Shown here: positions 5,799-12,981 of the stretch, piece after piece | Numbering within the stretch: position 1 is the stretch's first letter | Layout: every line of letters begins with the position of its first letter | Source: a virus | DNA: 45,700 nucleotides | Direction: 5' to 3' (one strand) | IMG/VR virus record: IMGVR_UViG_3300043436_005124 | Coordinates: 1 to 45,700 of that record | Translations under genes and position numbers: made by a program | The notes under the pieces: generated by a model | Databases searched by the model: none | What the model was told of the DNA's origin: nothing | What the model saw: the letters and a program-made list of their open reading frames with translations, nothing else

Positions 5799-6062
5799 TT
5801 ACCCAATACCCAGGTCTTTTAACATCTTTCTCACTTCTTCTTCTTCCTCTCTCGCACTGTGAATCTGAACAAGGAATTCTTCTAATTTCTCCTTGCCGGC
5901 TTCTGAATCCAGGGCTCCGATACTTACGGTTAAGATCTTACCTAGTATCAGAATATCTGGTTGGTTTTTCGAGATTCCGCCACCAACCAAGCTAGCAGCT
6001 AGACCGGTTAGATCGCGAAGTATCTTGTCTCTTTCTTCTCTATTGGTTGGATTGGTATTCAT
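5799..6062 (-). CDS. Hypothetical protein, 87 aa
   Basis: Begins MNTNPTNREERDKILRDLTG followed by a small glycine/alanine-rich helix (LAASLVGGGISKNQPDILIL) and a long charged C-terminal helix (FLVQIHSAREEEEEVRKMLK). It looks like a helical, possibly coiled-coil-forming protein. No family recognised. It ends just before the structured intergenic region. Confidence 0.6.
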   Translation of the reverse strand: MNTNPTNREERDKILRDLTGLAASLVGGGISKNQPDILILGKILTVSIGALDSEAGKEKLEEFLVQIHSAREEEEEVRKMLKDLGIG

Positions 6063-6096
6063 AGGTTTAATATACCCAATCCGCGAAGAGACTGGA

Positions 6097-6288
6097 TTAC
6101 TTGGTTATTCCAAGTCTCTCTGTTGCTGCAGCCTGTAATTCGCGGTGCACGTTTTGGAATACCTCATTGAAGCTTGCCTTCTCCGCAGGTTCGCAAGTGC
6201 TCTGAATTCTGGGCTTGCCAACGCTTAGGTCAACGGTCTCGCCCTGGACTGGTGTTCCGAATAGGATTCTTTGAATTAACTTCTTCAT
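6097..6288 (-). CDS. Hypothetical protein, 63 aa
   Basis: Begins MKKLIQRILFGTPVQGETVD; a short amphipathic N-terminal helix precedes a polar middle and a helical C-terminus (FNEVFQNVHRELQAAATERL). The leftward GTATATTATCC motif at 6319-6309 may be its promoter. No family recognised. Confidence 0.6.
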   Translation of the reverse strand: MKKLIQRILFGTPVQGETVDLSVGKPRIQSTCEPAEKASFNEVFQNVHRELQAAATERLGITK

Positions 6289-6328
6289 GACGTTTTGGTT
6301 TTAATTGTTAAGGATAATATACTCTTTT

Positions 6329-6359
6329 ACTAGGGAGTCCGGCCCCGGCCGGGGCCGGA
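6329..6359 (-). repeat. ACTAGGGAGT repeat plus 22-bp perfect palindrome
   Basis: ACTAGGGAGT (6329-6338) abuts TCCGGCCCCGG/CCGGGGCCGGA (6338-6359), a perfect GC-only hairpin 3' of the 6369-6833 gene. Same module as at 3808 and 3864. On the minus strand the palindrome comes first, then ACTCCCTAGTAAAAG. Confidence 0.6.
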
Positions 6360-6368
6360 TTACTTGAT

Positions 6369-6833
6369 CTAGTCAAATAATCCCAACCTGGCGAGCGGTC
6401 TGAGACTTGGGTCTCCGAACTGGCGGGTAAAACATTCCGGTCCCCAACCAGAACGAATACTTTCAGGTACGGTTAGGGTTCGGCCGCAGGCGAAACATTT
6501 ACCGCAGTGCTCGATCTCTGCAGTCCGCAACAGTTGCGGATTCTGAATCGCACGGATCAGGAATTCGGCGATCTGAACTTCTCTGGCCGAGGCGTCTCGA
6601 CCCGGCTTGAATCGGCCTGAATCCGCGAAGTAGGCTCCGACATAGCGGTGGCCAAGGTCTCCGTCCTGCAAGAGCGCAAGCGAAAGGAAGTAGCAATTAC
6701 CGGGCTTGCCGGTTTCGCGGTCCTTGCGACGTTTCATCTTGACCTTGATCCATTGACCGGTTACGGGGTTGGTGATGGTGAGTCGTGAGTTACCGGCAAG
6801 GAGAACGGTTGGAAATGTGGTGTGATTAAGCAT
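6369..6833 (-). CDS. DUF6011-like zinc-binding protein, 154 aa
   Basis: Start chosen at MLNHTTFPTVLLAGNSRLTI because the longer frame reads through the promoter. The C-terminal third carries CGKCFACGRTLTVPESIRSG followed by WGPEC, the zinc-binding pattern C-x-x-C-G-R-x-L-x-x-P-x-S-h-x-x-G-h-G-P-x-C of DUF6011 proteins found in phages and bacteria. The N-terminal part is beta-rich. Function of the family is unknown. It has its own class A promoter. Confidence 0.7.
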   Translation of the reverse strand: MLNHTTFPTVLLAGNSRLTITNPVTGQWIKVKMKRRKDRETGKPGNCYFLSLALLQDGDLGHRYVGAYFADSGRFKPGRDASAREVQIAEFLIRAIQNPQLLRTAEIEHCGKCFACGRTLTVPESIRSGWGPECFTRQFGDPSLRPLARLGLFD

Positions 6834-6854
6834 GGTTTGTTGGAATTTGATAAA

Positions 6855-6905
6855 GCAAATATAACCAAAATTTCTCAAACAAAAAAATTTATTTTCACTT
6901 TTTTA
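6855..6905 (-). promoter_or_regulatory. Early promoter (class A)
   Basis: Leftward TATATTTG at 6863-6856, TTTG in the spacer and AAAGTGAAAATAAATT upstream. Confidence 0.75.
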
Positions 6906-6938
6906 GAAAAAAAAAATCCCAACCTCCTGGGCTGGGAT
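6906..6938 (-). terminator. Intrinsic terminator after the 6956-7117 gene
   Basis: Leftward ATCCCAgcCC-AGGA-GGtTGGGAT hairpin (6938-6916) followed by a T-run, fused to the next promoter. Confidence 0.8.
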
Positions 6939-6955
6939 CGCTAAGGAAAAATTTG

Positions 6956-7117
6956 CTAGGCCACGGGGCCGATGAGGTCCCATGCGGTTTCGCCGGTCGG
7001 TTTGCCGTTGCGGAGAATTTCGTAGTTTGGATCGGTACCGCTCTCGAGAACGTCGGTTAAGAGTTCGTCGACCGTGCGGAACTCCTTCTGGTAATAGTTG
7101 CAATCTAATGTATACAT
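6956..7117 (-). CDS. Small conserved-type phage protein, 53 aa
   Basis: MYTLDCNYYQKEFRTVDELL then TDVLESGTDPNYEILRNGKP: a short beta-alpha-beta protein of a type I recognise from phages and mobile elements of Bacteroidota (CNYY-x-K-x-F-x-T-h-x-x-L). Function unknown. The start is the ATG 21 bases downstream of the -7 box; the longer frame would include the promoter. Confidence 0.65.
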   Translation of the reverse strand: MYTLDCNYYQKEFRTVDELLTDVLESGTDPNYEILRNGKPTGETAWDLIGPVA

Positions 7118-7137
7118 ATTTTCTCTGGATTTAGAAA

Positions 7138-7187
7138 GCAAATATAACAAAAATCCGCTAAACAAAAAAATTTATTTTCACTTTTTT
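7138..7187 (-). promoter_or_regulatory. Early promoter (class A)
   Basis: Leftward TATATTTG at 7146-7139 with the conserved AAAGTGAAAATAAATT block upstream. Confidence 0.75.
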
Positions 7188-7220
7188 TAAAAAAAAATCC
7201 CAGCCTTTTTGGGCTGGGAT
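7188..7220 (-). terminator. Intrinsic terminator after the 7245-7469 gene
   Basis: Leftward ATCCCAGCC-C-AAAAA-GGCTGGGAT hairpin (7220-7197) followed by a T-run. Its stem sequence is nearly the same as that of the terminator at 6906-6938. Confidence 0.8.
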
Positions 7221-7244
7221 CGCTAGATTAAAAAACCGTCAGGA

Positions 7245-7469
7245 TTATTCCGATTTCTTTTCCGCACGGTTCCGGTTTGGAAGCATGAGGTTAAGTAGGA
7301 ACACGAGACCCCAGGCTTGTAGAGCGGAAATCTCCTTGACACCGGTAAAAACCGTCGGAACGATCCAGTTCCAGAGCCACTTGACCGGAAACGCAATTAT
7401 TACCGAGGCAAGAAAGGCAAGGCCAGCTGCAAGAATCAGGGCCGCGAGTAGAGTTGTTATCTTTTGCAT
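7245..7469 (-). CDS. Small two-span membrane protein, 74 aa
   Basis: Two hydrophobic helices: LLAALILAAGLAFLASVIIA near residues 7-27 and ISALQAWGLVFLLNLML near 47-63, separated by WLWNWIVPTVFTG. The pattern W-N-W-h-x-P-x-h-F ... AWGL is one I recall in small phage and Bacteroidota membrane proteins of unknown role. The C-terminus is strongly basic (NRNRAEKKSE). Confidence 0.65.
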   Translation of the reverse strand: MQKITTLLAALILAAGLAFLASVIIAFPVKWLWNWIVPTVFTGVKEISALQAWGLVFLLNLMLPNRNRAEKKSE

Positions 7470-7515
7470 ATTCTTCTTTTTATTTTTTTAAATTACGGAT
7501 TAAGGTTATTATATT

Positions 7516-7695
7516 TTACCAACGCTTCCCGGCCCTGGTCGCGAGTAGAGCCTTGACCCGCTTGTGTAAGACCTGTCTCTGTACCGTTGCTCCTTTTCTT
7601 GCAAGTTCGTGGTCTATCCAAGTCCAGTCTATTAGACCCTTCCTGCCCAGAGCCCGCTCGAGAACAAGGTCAATCATGTCAATCTGTTTCTGCAT
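7516..7695 (-). CDS. Basic small protein, 59 aa
   Basis: MQKQIDMIDLVLERALGRKG then LIDWTWIDHELARKGATVQR and a basic C-terminal tail. It could be a small helix-turn-helix-like DNA-binding protein, but that is a guess. It overlaps the end of the upstream gene by 17 bases, so the two are co-transcribed. A leftward AATATAATAACC motif follows its stop and may be the promoter of the membrane protein gene downstream. Confidence 0.55.
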   Translation of the reverse strand: MQKQIDMIDLVLERALGRKGLIDWTWIDHELARKGATVQRQVLHKRVKALLATRAGKRW

Positions 7696-7987
7696 TGTTG
7701 TCTATTAAGGTTTTTTCTAAATGGAGGCCAAGTTCCTGGAGCCTGACGCCAATTTCATGAGCCCATTCAAACTCCTCCCGCTCTACTGCCACCTTCTGCG
7801 CAATGGTCAGCGCCTCTCCAATCCGGAAGATTAGGTATTCTTCAAGCTCCTCGGACCAGGGTTGACCGTGCGCACTGCTCCGGATTTCGGATTCCAGGCC
7901 GCGGATTGCCCAACGGACCCGGTGCCAGTCCCGGCCAGACCGCTCGAGAATCCTGAAGAATTCTGCAACTAAAGTTTCGGATAACAT
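7679..7987 (-). CDS. Hypothetical helical protein, 102 aa
   Basis: Starts at MLSETLVAEFFRILERSGRD, preceded by AAAAAGAG; an in-frame extension to 8089 would be translated through the iteron repeats and is unlikely. The protein is acidic and helical with a C-terminal EFEWAHEIGVRLQELGLHLE. No family recognised. It is the first gene of the leftward arm next to the GC-rich intergenic region. Confidence 0.6.
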   Translation of the reverse strand: MLSETLVAEFFRILERSGRDWHRVRWAIRGLESEIRSSAHGQPWSEELEEYLIFRIGEALTIAQKVAVEREEFEWAHEIGVRLQELGLHLEKTLIDNNAETD

Positions 7988-8052
7988 CTCTTTTTCTGGG
8001 TTAAGTAATAACTTCTTATACTCCAACCTGGAACGGGGTTCTCGAGACCGAC

Positions 8053-8112
8053 CGCAACGCAAACAGAAAAATCGCAACGCAAACCGCAACTAGTCGCAAC
8101 GCAAACCGCAAC
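8053..8112. repeat. Iteron-like repeats, CGCAACGCAAAC x3
   Basis: CGCAACGCAAAC occurs at 8053-8064, 8073-8084 and 8095-8106, with start-to-start spacings of 20 and 22 bases (about two helical turns); the last two copies continue with CGCAAC. Same-face direct repeats of this kind are typical binding arrays for a replication initiator or regulator. Confidence 0.6.
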
Positions 8113-8289
8113 GTCCGGTCTGACAGGTCTGAACAGGTCTATGGGACTGTCCCTGTCTCGCGACCGCCAACCCTCGGCGGTACCGCCAAAAACTTGCAAG
8201 CGGTCGGCCGGCGGCTATCTGCCCGGGGCAACCGGCTCCTGGTCACGGCTCGGAACCGGCCCCAAGACCGCCCGGTACTGCCCGGACTG

Positions 8290-8366
8290 TGACCCCGGTA
8301 GTGGCCCCCGGGCTGTCCCTGGCTGACTCCGGTAGTGGCCCCCAGGTGACCCCGGTAGTGGCCCCC
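8290..8366. repeat. Three 20-bp direct repeats, TGACYCCGGTAGTGGCCCCC
   Basis: Copies start at 8290, 8324 and 8347 and differ at one base. Each is followed by (C/G)GGCTG or AGGTGA. Confidence 0.6.
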
Positions 8367-8607
8367 AGGCTGCCTGGCGGTGCCCCGGGAGTGACCTTGC
8401 CGAGGTAAAGAAATGACTCCAGGAGGGCGGCCGCAGCACTTTACTTTTTTCCGGTTTCTCCACGGACCTGGAGACCGTCCCGGCCAAATGTGACCGGTTT
8501 CCCGGATTCCTGGGCCGGCTCTCTACCTGGGGCAAATTCTCCCCGAGCCCGGGATCACAGCCCTCTACTTTTTTCGGTTTCTCCCCCGGGTCTGGACTCC
8601 CGTGCCT

Positions 8608-8615
8608 TATAAATA
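8608..8615 (+). promoter_or_regulatory. Late-promoter motif TATAAATA
   Basis: Exact match to the T4 late promoter core; it begins 16 bases before the ATG of the 8624 gene, giving a transcript with almost no leader. Confidence 0.6.
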
Positions 8616-8623
8616 TTAACTAT

Positions 8624-9043
8624 ATGGATTATTCAATTAAATCATTTGCAAAATTCCTGAACGAGAGTGGGGACTGGGAAGACCAGGTTAGGCTTGCCCA
8701 GATAGGAATCGGAGAAGGACCTCGTGTCCTAAAGGTCCGGGTTGACTGGGAGAATCTTGGTCAAAAAAAGTTCGACGGCAGCTCAATGCCCTATATGAAG
8801 TGTTGGTTCTACGAGAACTGGCCTAATACCACGGAGGACTATGATTCATGGGTTGAGTACCCAGACCGTAGGCTCGTTGATCTCTACACCAATGGCGATC
8901 CAGGAGATGTTGAACTGGTGGATTATCATATCATGAAGATTGCACGGGACCACGACGCTGACCTGATATGGGAAACGATTGACGGAACCTGGCGAGATGC
9001 CTTGACCGGCGAACCCGTTGCCAAGCTCCACCGAATGATCTAG
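8624..9043 (+). CDS. Predicted prohead-targeted internal protein, 139 aa
   Basis: The N-terminus MDYSIKSFAKFLNE followed by SGD matches the capsid-targeting pattern K-[ST]-[FY]-x-x-[FW]-[LI]-x-E of T4 internal proteins; cleavage would be expected after FLNE (residue 14). The mature part is acidic, rich in Trp and Asp (WENLGQKKFDGSSMPYMKCW; NWPNTTEDYDSWVEY), and not assignable to a family. It is the first rightward gene after the GC-rich region and converges with the next gene (4-base overlap of stop codons). Confidence 0.7.
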   Translation: MDYSIKSFAKFLNESGDWEDQVRLAQIGIGEGPRVLKVRVDWENLGQKKFDGSSMPYMKCWFYENWPNTTEDYDSWVEYPDRRLVDLYTNGDPGDVELVDYHIMKIARDHDADLIWETIDGTWRDALTGEPVAKLHRMI

Positions 9044-9399
9044 CCCGGCCATTTCTCGGCCCGGCCTATCTCCTGTAACAGGGTCTCGATCGCCCGGTTG
9101 GTTGAAATTATGAGAAAGGTTAAGTTATCACCCGGGCAGATCCATTGTTTCCAGAAGTCCTTGGCCGGTCTAGTGCTTGCCTTAACCTTAACTATTATCC
9201 GGATCTCGTTCGATTCATGGTCCGTGTTGAACGGTAAGTCCTGCCATCTATCTACCTGAACCTGCACAAGCCGGACACCTGGCTCCTTGGCCAACCTCCG
9301 TTCAACCATAATCTCAACAATCTCCTGGGTCTCAATGAGCCCCATTTGCCAAAGTCTATTAAGCTCCTCTGTCCCTAACTGGCCTGTCCGGTCTATCAT
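9040..9399 (-). CDS. Hypothetical protein, 119 aa
   Basis: Start taken at MIDRTGQLGTEELNRLWQMG; a second ATG 36 bases upstream is possible. Beta-rich central part (VRLVQVQVDRWQDLPFNTD; NEIRIIVKVKASTRP) with flanking helices. No family recognised. Codon use is GC-richer than average, like the neighbouring 8.0-9.5 kb. Confidence 0.6.
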   Translation of the reverse strand: MIDRTGQLGTEELNRLWQMGLIETQEIVEIMVERRLAKEPGVRLVQVQVDRWQDLPFNTDHESNEIRIIVKVKASTRPAKDFWKQWICPGDNLTFLIISTNRAIETLLQEIGRAEKWPG

Positions 9400-9518
9400 G
9401 TTTTTAATGTACCCAAAAAACGGGCGTGCCTGCACCGCCTACAAAACCCCCTAGGCGGGGCCGGGCGCGCGATGATAACTAAAACCCGAAATAACCTGAC
9501 TAACCTGCGCAGATCACA
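9400..9518. other. Short intergenic segment with inverted repeats
   Basis: Contains GCCTA...TAGGC near 9440-9457 and CGGGGCCGGGCGCGCG. No gene is supported. AGATCACACAAAAAAA just before the next terminator resembles 13063-13078. Confidence 0.35.
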
Positions 9519-9550
9519 CAAAAAAAAGGGAGCCTTACGGGGCTCCCTTT
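9519..9550 (-). terminator. Strong intrinsic terminator of the HTH protein gene
   Basis: Leftward GGGAGCCCC-GTAA-GGCTCCC hairpin followed by an eight- to nine-T run. Confidence 0.85.
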
Positions 9551-9573
9551 GGGGTTTAGAGGGGTTGTACGGC

Positions 9574-9867
9574 TTAAGCTGTTGCTCTTACCTTACGACC
9601 TCTAACCATGTCGTACATTTGATTAACCACTTTCTGGTTATCAGTACGGCCAGTGATTACGTTAGACACATAGGTTGTTGTTACACCCATTTTAGCTGCG
9701 ATCACCGCACCATCACCACGCTTTTTACGGCTAGCGATGATTTCACGCTTTTGATCTTGGCTTAATTTTGCGTAACTCATACCCTTACGGCTTGACGTTT
9801 TTGTTACCGCAACAGTTGCTTCTACTGTAGTAGCGGCTTTTTTGCTTGTTTTGCTTGTTTTGCTCAT
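9574..9867 (-). CDS. Basic helix-turn-helix DNA-binding protein, 97 aa
   Basis: A Lys/Thr-rich, histone-tail-like N-terminus (MSKTSKTSKKAATTVEATVA) precedes a helix-turn-helix at about residues 50-75: DGAVIAAKMGVTTTYVSNVI then TGRTDNQKVV. The pattern A-x-x-x-G-V-x-x-x-Y-V-S-x-V-h-x-G-R is typical of the lambda-repressor-like HTH. It may be a regulator or an abundant nucleoid-type protein; the strong terminator and highly regular codon choice suggest high expression. A leftward GGTATAATAACC motif lies upstream. Confidence 0.75.
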   Translation of the reverse strand: MSKTSKTSKKAATTVEATVAVTKTSSRKGMSYAKLSQDQKREIIASRKKRGDGAVIAAKMGVTTTYVSNVITGRTDNQKVVNQMYDMVRGRKVRATA

Positions 9868-9893
9868 GTTATAATGAATTTTGTTTAAGATAA

Positions 9894-9905
9894 GGTTATT
9901 ATACC
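9894..9905 (-). promoter_or_regulatory. GTATAATA-type promoter candidate
   Basis: Leftward GGTATAATAACC upstream of the HTH gene; the same motif precedes several other leftward genes. Confidence 0.45.
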
Positions 9906-9962
9906 GCTTGACCTGAACCTTTGGTCGAATTGGAGTAAAAAATATTTTTTGGATCCCAAAGA

Positions 9963-9970
9963 ATAAATAA
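9963..9970 (+). promoter_or_regulatory. Late-promoter motif (GA)ATAAATAA
   Basis: Located 38 bases before the ATG of the 538-aa cargo gene; variant of T4 TATAAATA. Confidence 0.6.
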
Positions 9971-10000
9971 ACCCTGATAAAAATTAATAAATTTCAAAGC

Positions 10001-11617
10001 ATGAAGAACTCAATTATCAAGTCCTATTCTGCCTGGTTGAACGAGGCACTTAGCGTGTACGAGGCTGAAGGTTCAGACCCAACCGCAATGTATCAGGCCG
10101 GAGACCGTAAGGGTCTGGTAGCACTGGCTCAAACAAATGACTCGGCTGAAATAAAGGCTCACCCAGCCTATGCATCAGTCATGGAATGGTGGAAGAACGG
10201 CTCTGGCGACATTGGCCTAATCAAGAGCATAATAAAGTCAGGTTCGGCTCGCAAGACCGATACGACTCGTTCCCTAAAATCAATCTATTACTGGTCAGGT
10301 ACAGGTTCATCGGATAAAGCCTCAACCAACCTTTCGAATTTCTATAAGGTCTCTGACTCAATCATTCGTAACGGTGAACGTCTTGGCCTTGACCCGGCTA
10401 AAGTTGCCAGCCTATCTGAGGTGATCCAGAAACTAAAGGAACTGCAAGCTAAAGGTTTTGTGCCAAATAACAAAATGGTGCTTGGAACCTTCATACCTGC
10501 AGCTCTCACCGATAACAAGTTCGATACTTCTAAAATATCAGACATTGCTGCTGAACTTGACAAGCCCGAACCAAACGCGCAATTGATTAGAATGCTTAAG
10601 ACCTGGAGAGTAGCCTACTACTCAAGGGAGGAATTAGGCAAGGACCCAAAGAGTTCTATTGACTTTTTGGAGAAGGCTCGCCTCGACCCAGCCCAGGTCA
10701 ATAACTACTGGGCCGCAAGCACTCAACTTAATGATGAGAACAAAAAGGCTCTACTTGATCAGTTTCAGAAAAGAGCTGATGCCTATGTTGCCAGAAAGCA
10801 AAAGGCTGGAGTTCAAATCGACATGCCAAAGGCAATCCTGGCAGCGACTGACCTCTATATTGCACCAAAAAACGAAAAGATTACAGTAACGGTGGACACA
10901 ACCGTTACTCAACCAGCAGCTGCACCGATCGTGTTCTCGTACCCGGCTGATCCAAAGGGAAATGAAAATAGTCCAGAATTCCAAAAGGGCAAGAACATGT
11001 TTCCTGACGACGGGGTCACTCTCACACCAACTGCAATTACTGAAATGAATGCGGCTGTTAAGGAAGCAGTCGATGCAATTAAGGCAACCGGCGCAACAAT
11101 CAAATCAATCACAACTTGGGGTTACGCAAGTACGAGCCAAGTTAATTCACAGTACAAATCACCAAACGGAAAAACTGGAAATGCTGGACTCGCGGACGAT
11201 CGATTAGCCGCAATCAATAAGGGTCTAGCCGATGCGCTTAAGGCGGTCGGTGTAACAGTCGTACCGACAATTGATGCGGCTCAAAACAAGCCGGATCCTA
11301 ATCGCGGTCCTGCCTGGACGACTAAAGAGATGAACGACCCTAAATTTGGAAAGCCTGGAGCAAGAACCCAAGAATACGAAGATACTTATGCTTCTTGGAG
11401 ATTTTCAATTGGCTTCCTTAGTTTCATTTGCGAAATTCCACAAGAACCTCAAAGGACTGTTGCTGCAACCGCAACTCCTAGTGGAGAATGGAACAATTAT
11501 ATTGGATGGGGAGATGAATCCATCTCAATCTCTCTACCACCATTAAAAATTAGATTCCCAGGAATTCCCAAGACCCCAACAACAGGCGGACGTCTTAAGT
11601 GTCCAACATTCAAATAA
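10001..11617 (+). CDS. Predicted prohead-targeted protein with OmpA-like domain, 538 aa
   Basis: N-terminus MKNSIIKSYSAWLNE followed by ALSV is one of the clearest capsid-targeting leaders in the window; cleavage predicted after residue 15. A long helical middle follows (about 40-290). A C-terminal region around residues 320-480 resembles OmpA/MotB peptidoglycan-binding domains: FPDDGVTLTPTAITEMNAAV, then IKSITTWGYAS and GLADDRLAAINKGLADALKA followed by VGV. The typical G-Y-T-D ... R-x-x-x-V order is recognisable but diverged. A packaged wall-binding protein could help DNA entry or anchor at the cell wall. It ends at a strong terminator. Confidence 0.75.
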   Translation: MKNSIIKSYSAWLNEALSVYEAEGSDPTAMYQAGDRKGLVALAQTNDSAEIKAHPAYASVMEWWKNGSGDIGLIKSIIKSGSARKTDTTRSLKSIYYWSGTGSSDKASTNLSNFYKVSDSIIRNGERLGLDPAKVASLSEVIQKLKELQAKGFVPNNKMVLGTFIPAALTDNKFDTSKISDIAAELDKPEPNAQLIRMLKTWRVAYYSREELGKDPKSSIDFLEKARLDPAQVNNYWAASTQLNDENKKALLDQFQKRADAYVARKQKAGVQIDMPKAILAATDLYIAPKNEKITVTVDTTVTQPAAAPIVFSYPADPKGNENSPEFQKGKNMFPDDGVTLTPTAITEMNAAVKEAVDAIKATGATIKSITTWGYASTSQVNSQYKSPNGKTGNAGLADDRLAAINKGLADALKAVGVTVVPTIDAAQNKPDPNRGPAWTTKEMNDPKFGKPGARTQEYEDTYASWRFSIGFLSFICEIPQEPQRTVAATATPSGEWNNYIGWGDESISISLPPLKIRFPGIPKTPTTGGRLKCPTFK

Positions 11618-11634
11618 TCAATTTAGATAATACC

Positions 11635-11667
11635 AAAAAACCGGACCCAATGAGTCCGGTTTTTTTA
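11635..11667. terminator. Bidirectional intrinsic terminator
   Basis: AAAAAA-CCGGAC-CCAATGA-GTCCGG-TTTTTTT between converging genes. Confidence 0.85.
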
Positions 11668-11684
11668 TGAAATAAGATCAAGGT

Positions 11685-12254
11685 TTACTTTTTAACTTCC
11701 TTTAATAATAAGCAGGTTGCAAAAGACTTAAAATCGTATATTGTGATCTTTAAAGCTGGGTGATTTTGTTGAGAGCTTGATGCAGTTAAGGCAAATGCAG
11801 CAACCGTTACATTAGGATCAAGCAGAGCGGCATTGTGACCTGGGGATTCAACCCATGCTTCAAACATCTGTCTAACATAGAAAGTATCAAGCTTCATTTC
11901 ATTTTGAAAGACCGGCCCTTTGTAAGCAAAGGCCCCGCAGTTTTCTCTTGCAGATTGTGCATTGAACCGTTTTGTCCAATTTGGGTCAACCTTAGTAAGG
12001 CGACCGTATTCAGTGTGATAAACTGTATCGTTCAAAAATCTAGGTTCTTGGCTGTGAGTGCAACGATTAACCTTTAATTGATAATCAGCTTGCAACTTAC
12101 ATGCTGAATCAAGAGTCCTGTCGTACCTCACTGCAGCCAATCCATTTTTTACTCTGTGAGCATTCACCAATTTTATGAAGTAGATATCGTTTAGATCCTG
12201 AGCAGAAGTGGTTGCTGCAAAGGCTAAAAATAATATGGTGATTAACTTTTTCAT
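11685..12254 (-). CDS. Secreted CAP-domain (SCP/PR1-like) protein, 189 aa
   Basis: Start at MKKLITILFLAFAATTSAQ, a Sec signal peptide with likely cleavage after TSA; the longer frame upstream has no sense. The mature part shows the CAP fold: VNAHRVKNGLAAVRYDRTLD, SACKLQADYQ, CTHSQ, SARENCGAF and MFEAWVESPGHNAALLDP. The conserved CAP His and Glu positions (H in CTHSQ, E in ARENCG, H in SPGHNAA) are present. Bacterial CAP proteins act outside the cytoplasm; a role on the host surface or in the periplasm is likely, the activity unknown. It converges with the OmpA-like cargo gene and diverges from the secreted nuclease. Confidence 0.85.
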   Translation of the reverse strand: MKKLITILFLAFAATTSAQDLNDIYFIKLVNAHRVKNGLAAVRYDRTLDSACKLQADYQLKVNRCTHSQEPRFLNDTVYHTEYGRLTKVDPNWTKRFNAQSARENCGAFAYKGPVFQNEMKLDTFYVRQMFEAWVESPGHNAALLDPNVTVAAFALTASSSQQNHPALKITIYDFKSFATCLLLKEVKK

Positions 12255-12305
12255 GATCTTGCGGTTATGTATATAATATACTAAATTGGGCAACAGCTGG
12301 CAAAA

Positions 12306-12313
12306 ATAAATAA
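12306..12313 (+). promoter_or_regulatory. Late-promoter motif (A)ATAAATAA
   Basis: Begins exactly 13 bases before the ATG of the secreted nuclease gene, so the transcript would be almost or fully leaderless. Confidence 0.55.
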
Positions 12314-12318
12314 AAGAT

Positions 12319-12981
12319 ATGAAAACTTTTAAACTCTCAATAGTAGCAACGATTCTGTTACTATTTGTATCGAGCTTCATAGCTCCACCCAAAACCGAAA
12401 AAACGGTTAGGCTCCAACACCAAGGATATGTTGCCTATTACAGCCCAGAACTCCACTATTCACTAAAGGTTGAGTGGTGGGACACCAAGGCTCGCCTTGT
12501 TTGTCCGGACTCAAAAGTTCCACGTAAGGATGAGTTTGCTCCGGATCCGCTATTGCCAGCTGAAACGAATTTAGCAAAGGACTATGTTGGTTCAGGCACG
12601 GACAGGGGACACATGTGCCCGGCTGCGGATAATCAGTGCAATGCTCAATGGCAAAGGGAATGCTTCTATTTTTCTAACATGGCACCACAGTACCATTCGC
12701 TAAATGCTGGTGACTGGAAGAAACTAGAGGTTCGAACTCGCCAACTTGCAACGGAATACGATTCGGTAATGGTATGGTGCGGGTCAGTAGGAGTCGAGAG
12801 AAAAATCGGCACAACCTCAGTTCCAGCCAAGTGTTGGAAGGTAATCTTTGTTAAAAAGACCGGGCTTTGGGAAGCCTACATCTTTAATAATACTCCAACC
12901 AAACCTATTGGTCTTGAAAAATGGGCGGTTAAAAAGGAAGAGGTTGAAAAATTAACCGGGTATAAGTTCCAACTTAACTAG
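12319..12981 (+). CDS. Secreted DNA/RNA non-specific endonuclease (NUC1/EndoG family), 220 aa
   Basis: N-terminal hydrophobic signal sequence (MKTFKLSIVATILLLFVSSF) precedes a beta-beta-alpha-metal nuclease. The DRGHMCPAAD motif holds the catalytic His and the following CFYFSNMAPQYHSLNAGDWK supplies the metal-binding Asn and downstream Glu. Length fits the family (220-280 aa). Because it is exported it should act in the periplasm or outside, perhaps on DNA released at lysis or on DNA of competing phages, not on cytoplasmic DNA. A late promoter motif drives it. Confidence 0.88.
   Translation: MKTFKLSIVATILLLFVSSFIAPPKTEKTVRLQHQGYVAYYSPELHYSLKVEWWDTKARLVCPDSKVPRKDEFAPDPLLPAETNLAKDYVGSGTDRGHMCPAADNQCNAQWQRECFYFSNMAPQYHSLNAGDWKKLEVRTRQLATEYDSVMVWCGSVGVERKIGTTSVPAKCWKVIFVKKTGLWEAYIFNNTPTKPIGLEKWAVKKEEVEKLTGYKFQLN

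Larger units (their letters stand above)
7988..8623. other. GC-rich non-coding region between diverging transcription units
   Basis: About 640 bases with no convincing gene. Base composition is far more GC-rich than the coding DNA around it. It holds iteron-like repeats (8053-8112), the duplicated ACAGGTCT (8123-8130, 8133-8140), three 20-bp repeats (8290-8366) and a duplicated CT(T/C)TACTTTTTTC(C)GGTTTCTCC (8439-8461, 8563-8584). Leftward early genes start on one side and a rightward late gene on the other. This is what a replication origin, packaging site or major control region could look like. Confidence 0.55.

Noticed and set aside
7988-8089. N-terminal extension of the 7679-7987 protein
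   Set aside because: It would be translated through the iteron repeats, giving an Arg/Cys-rich leader; the internal ATG has a better A-rich context.
8053-8112. CRISPR array
   Set aside because: The repeat is only 12 bases with 8-10-base gaps and three copies; this fits iterons, not CRISPR.
8141-8535. Long open frames on both strands in the GC-rich region (61 and 106 codons)
   Set aside because: GC-rich DNA opens frames by chance; the translations are Pro/Gly/Arg/Ser low-complexity text, and the frames run through the direct repeats.
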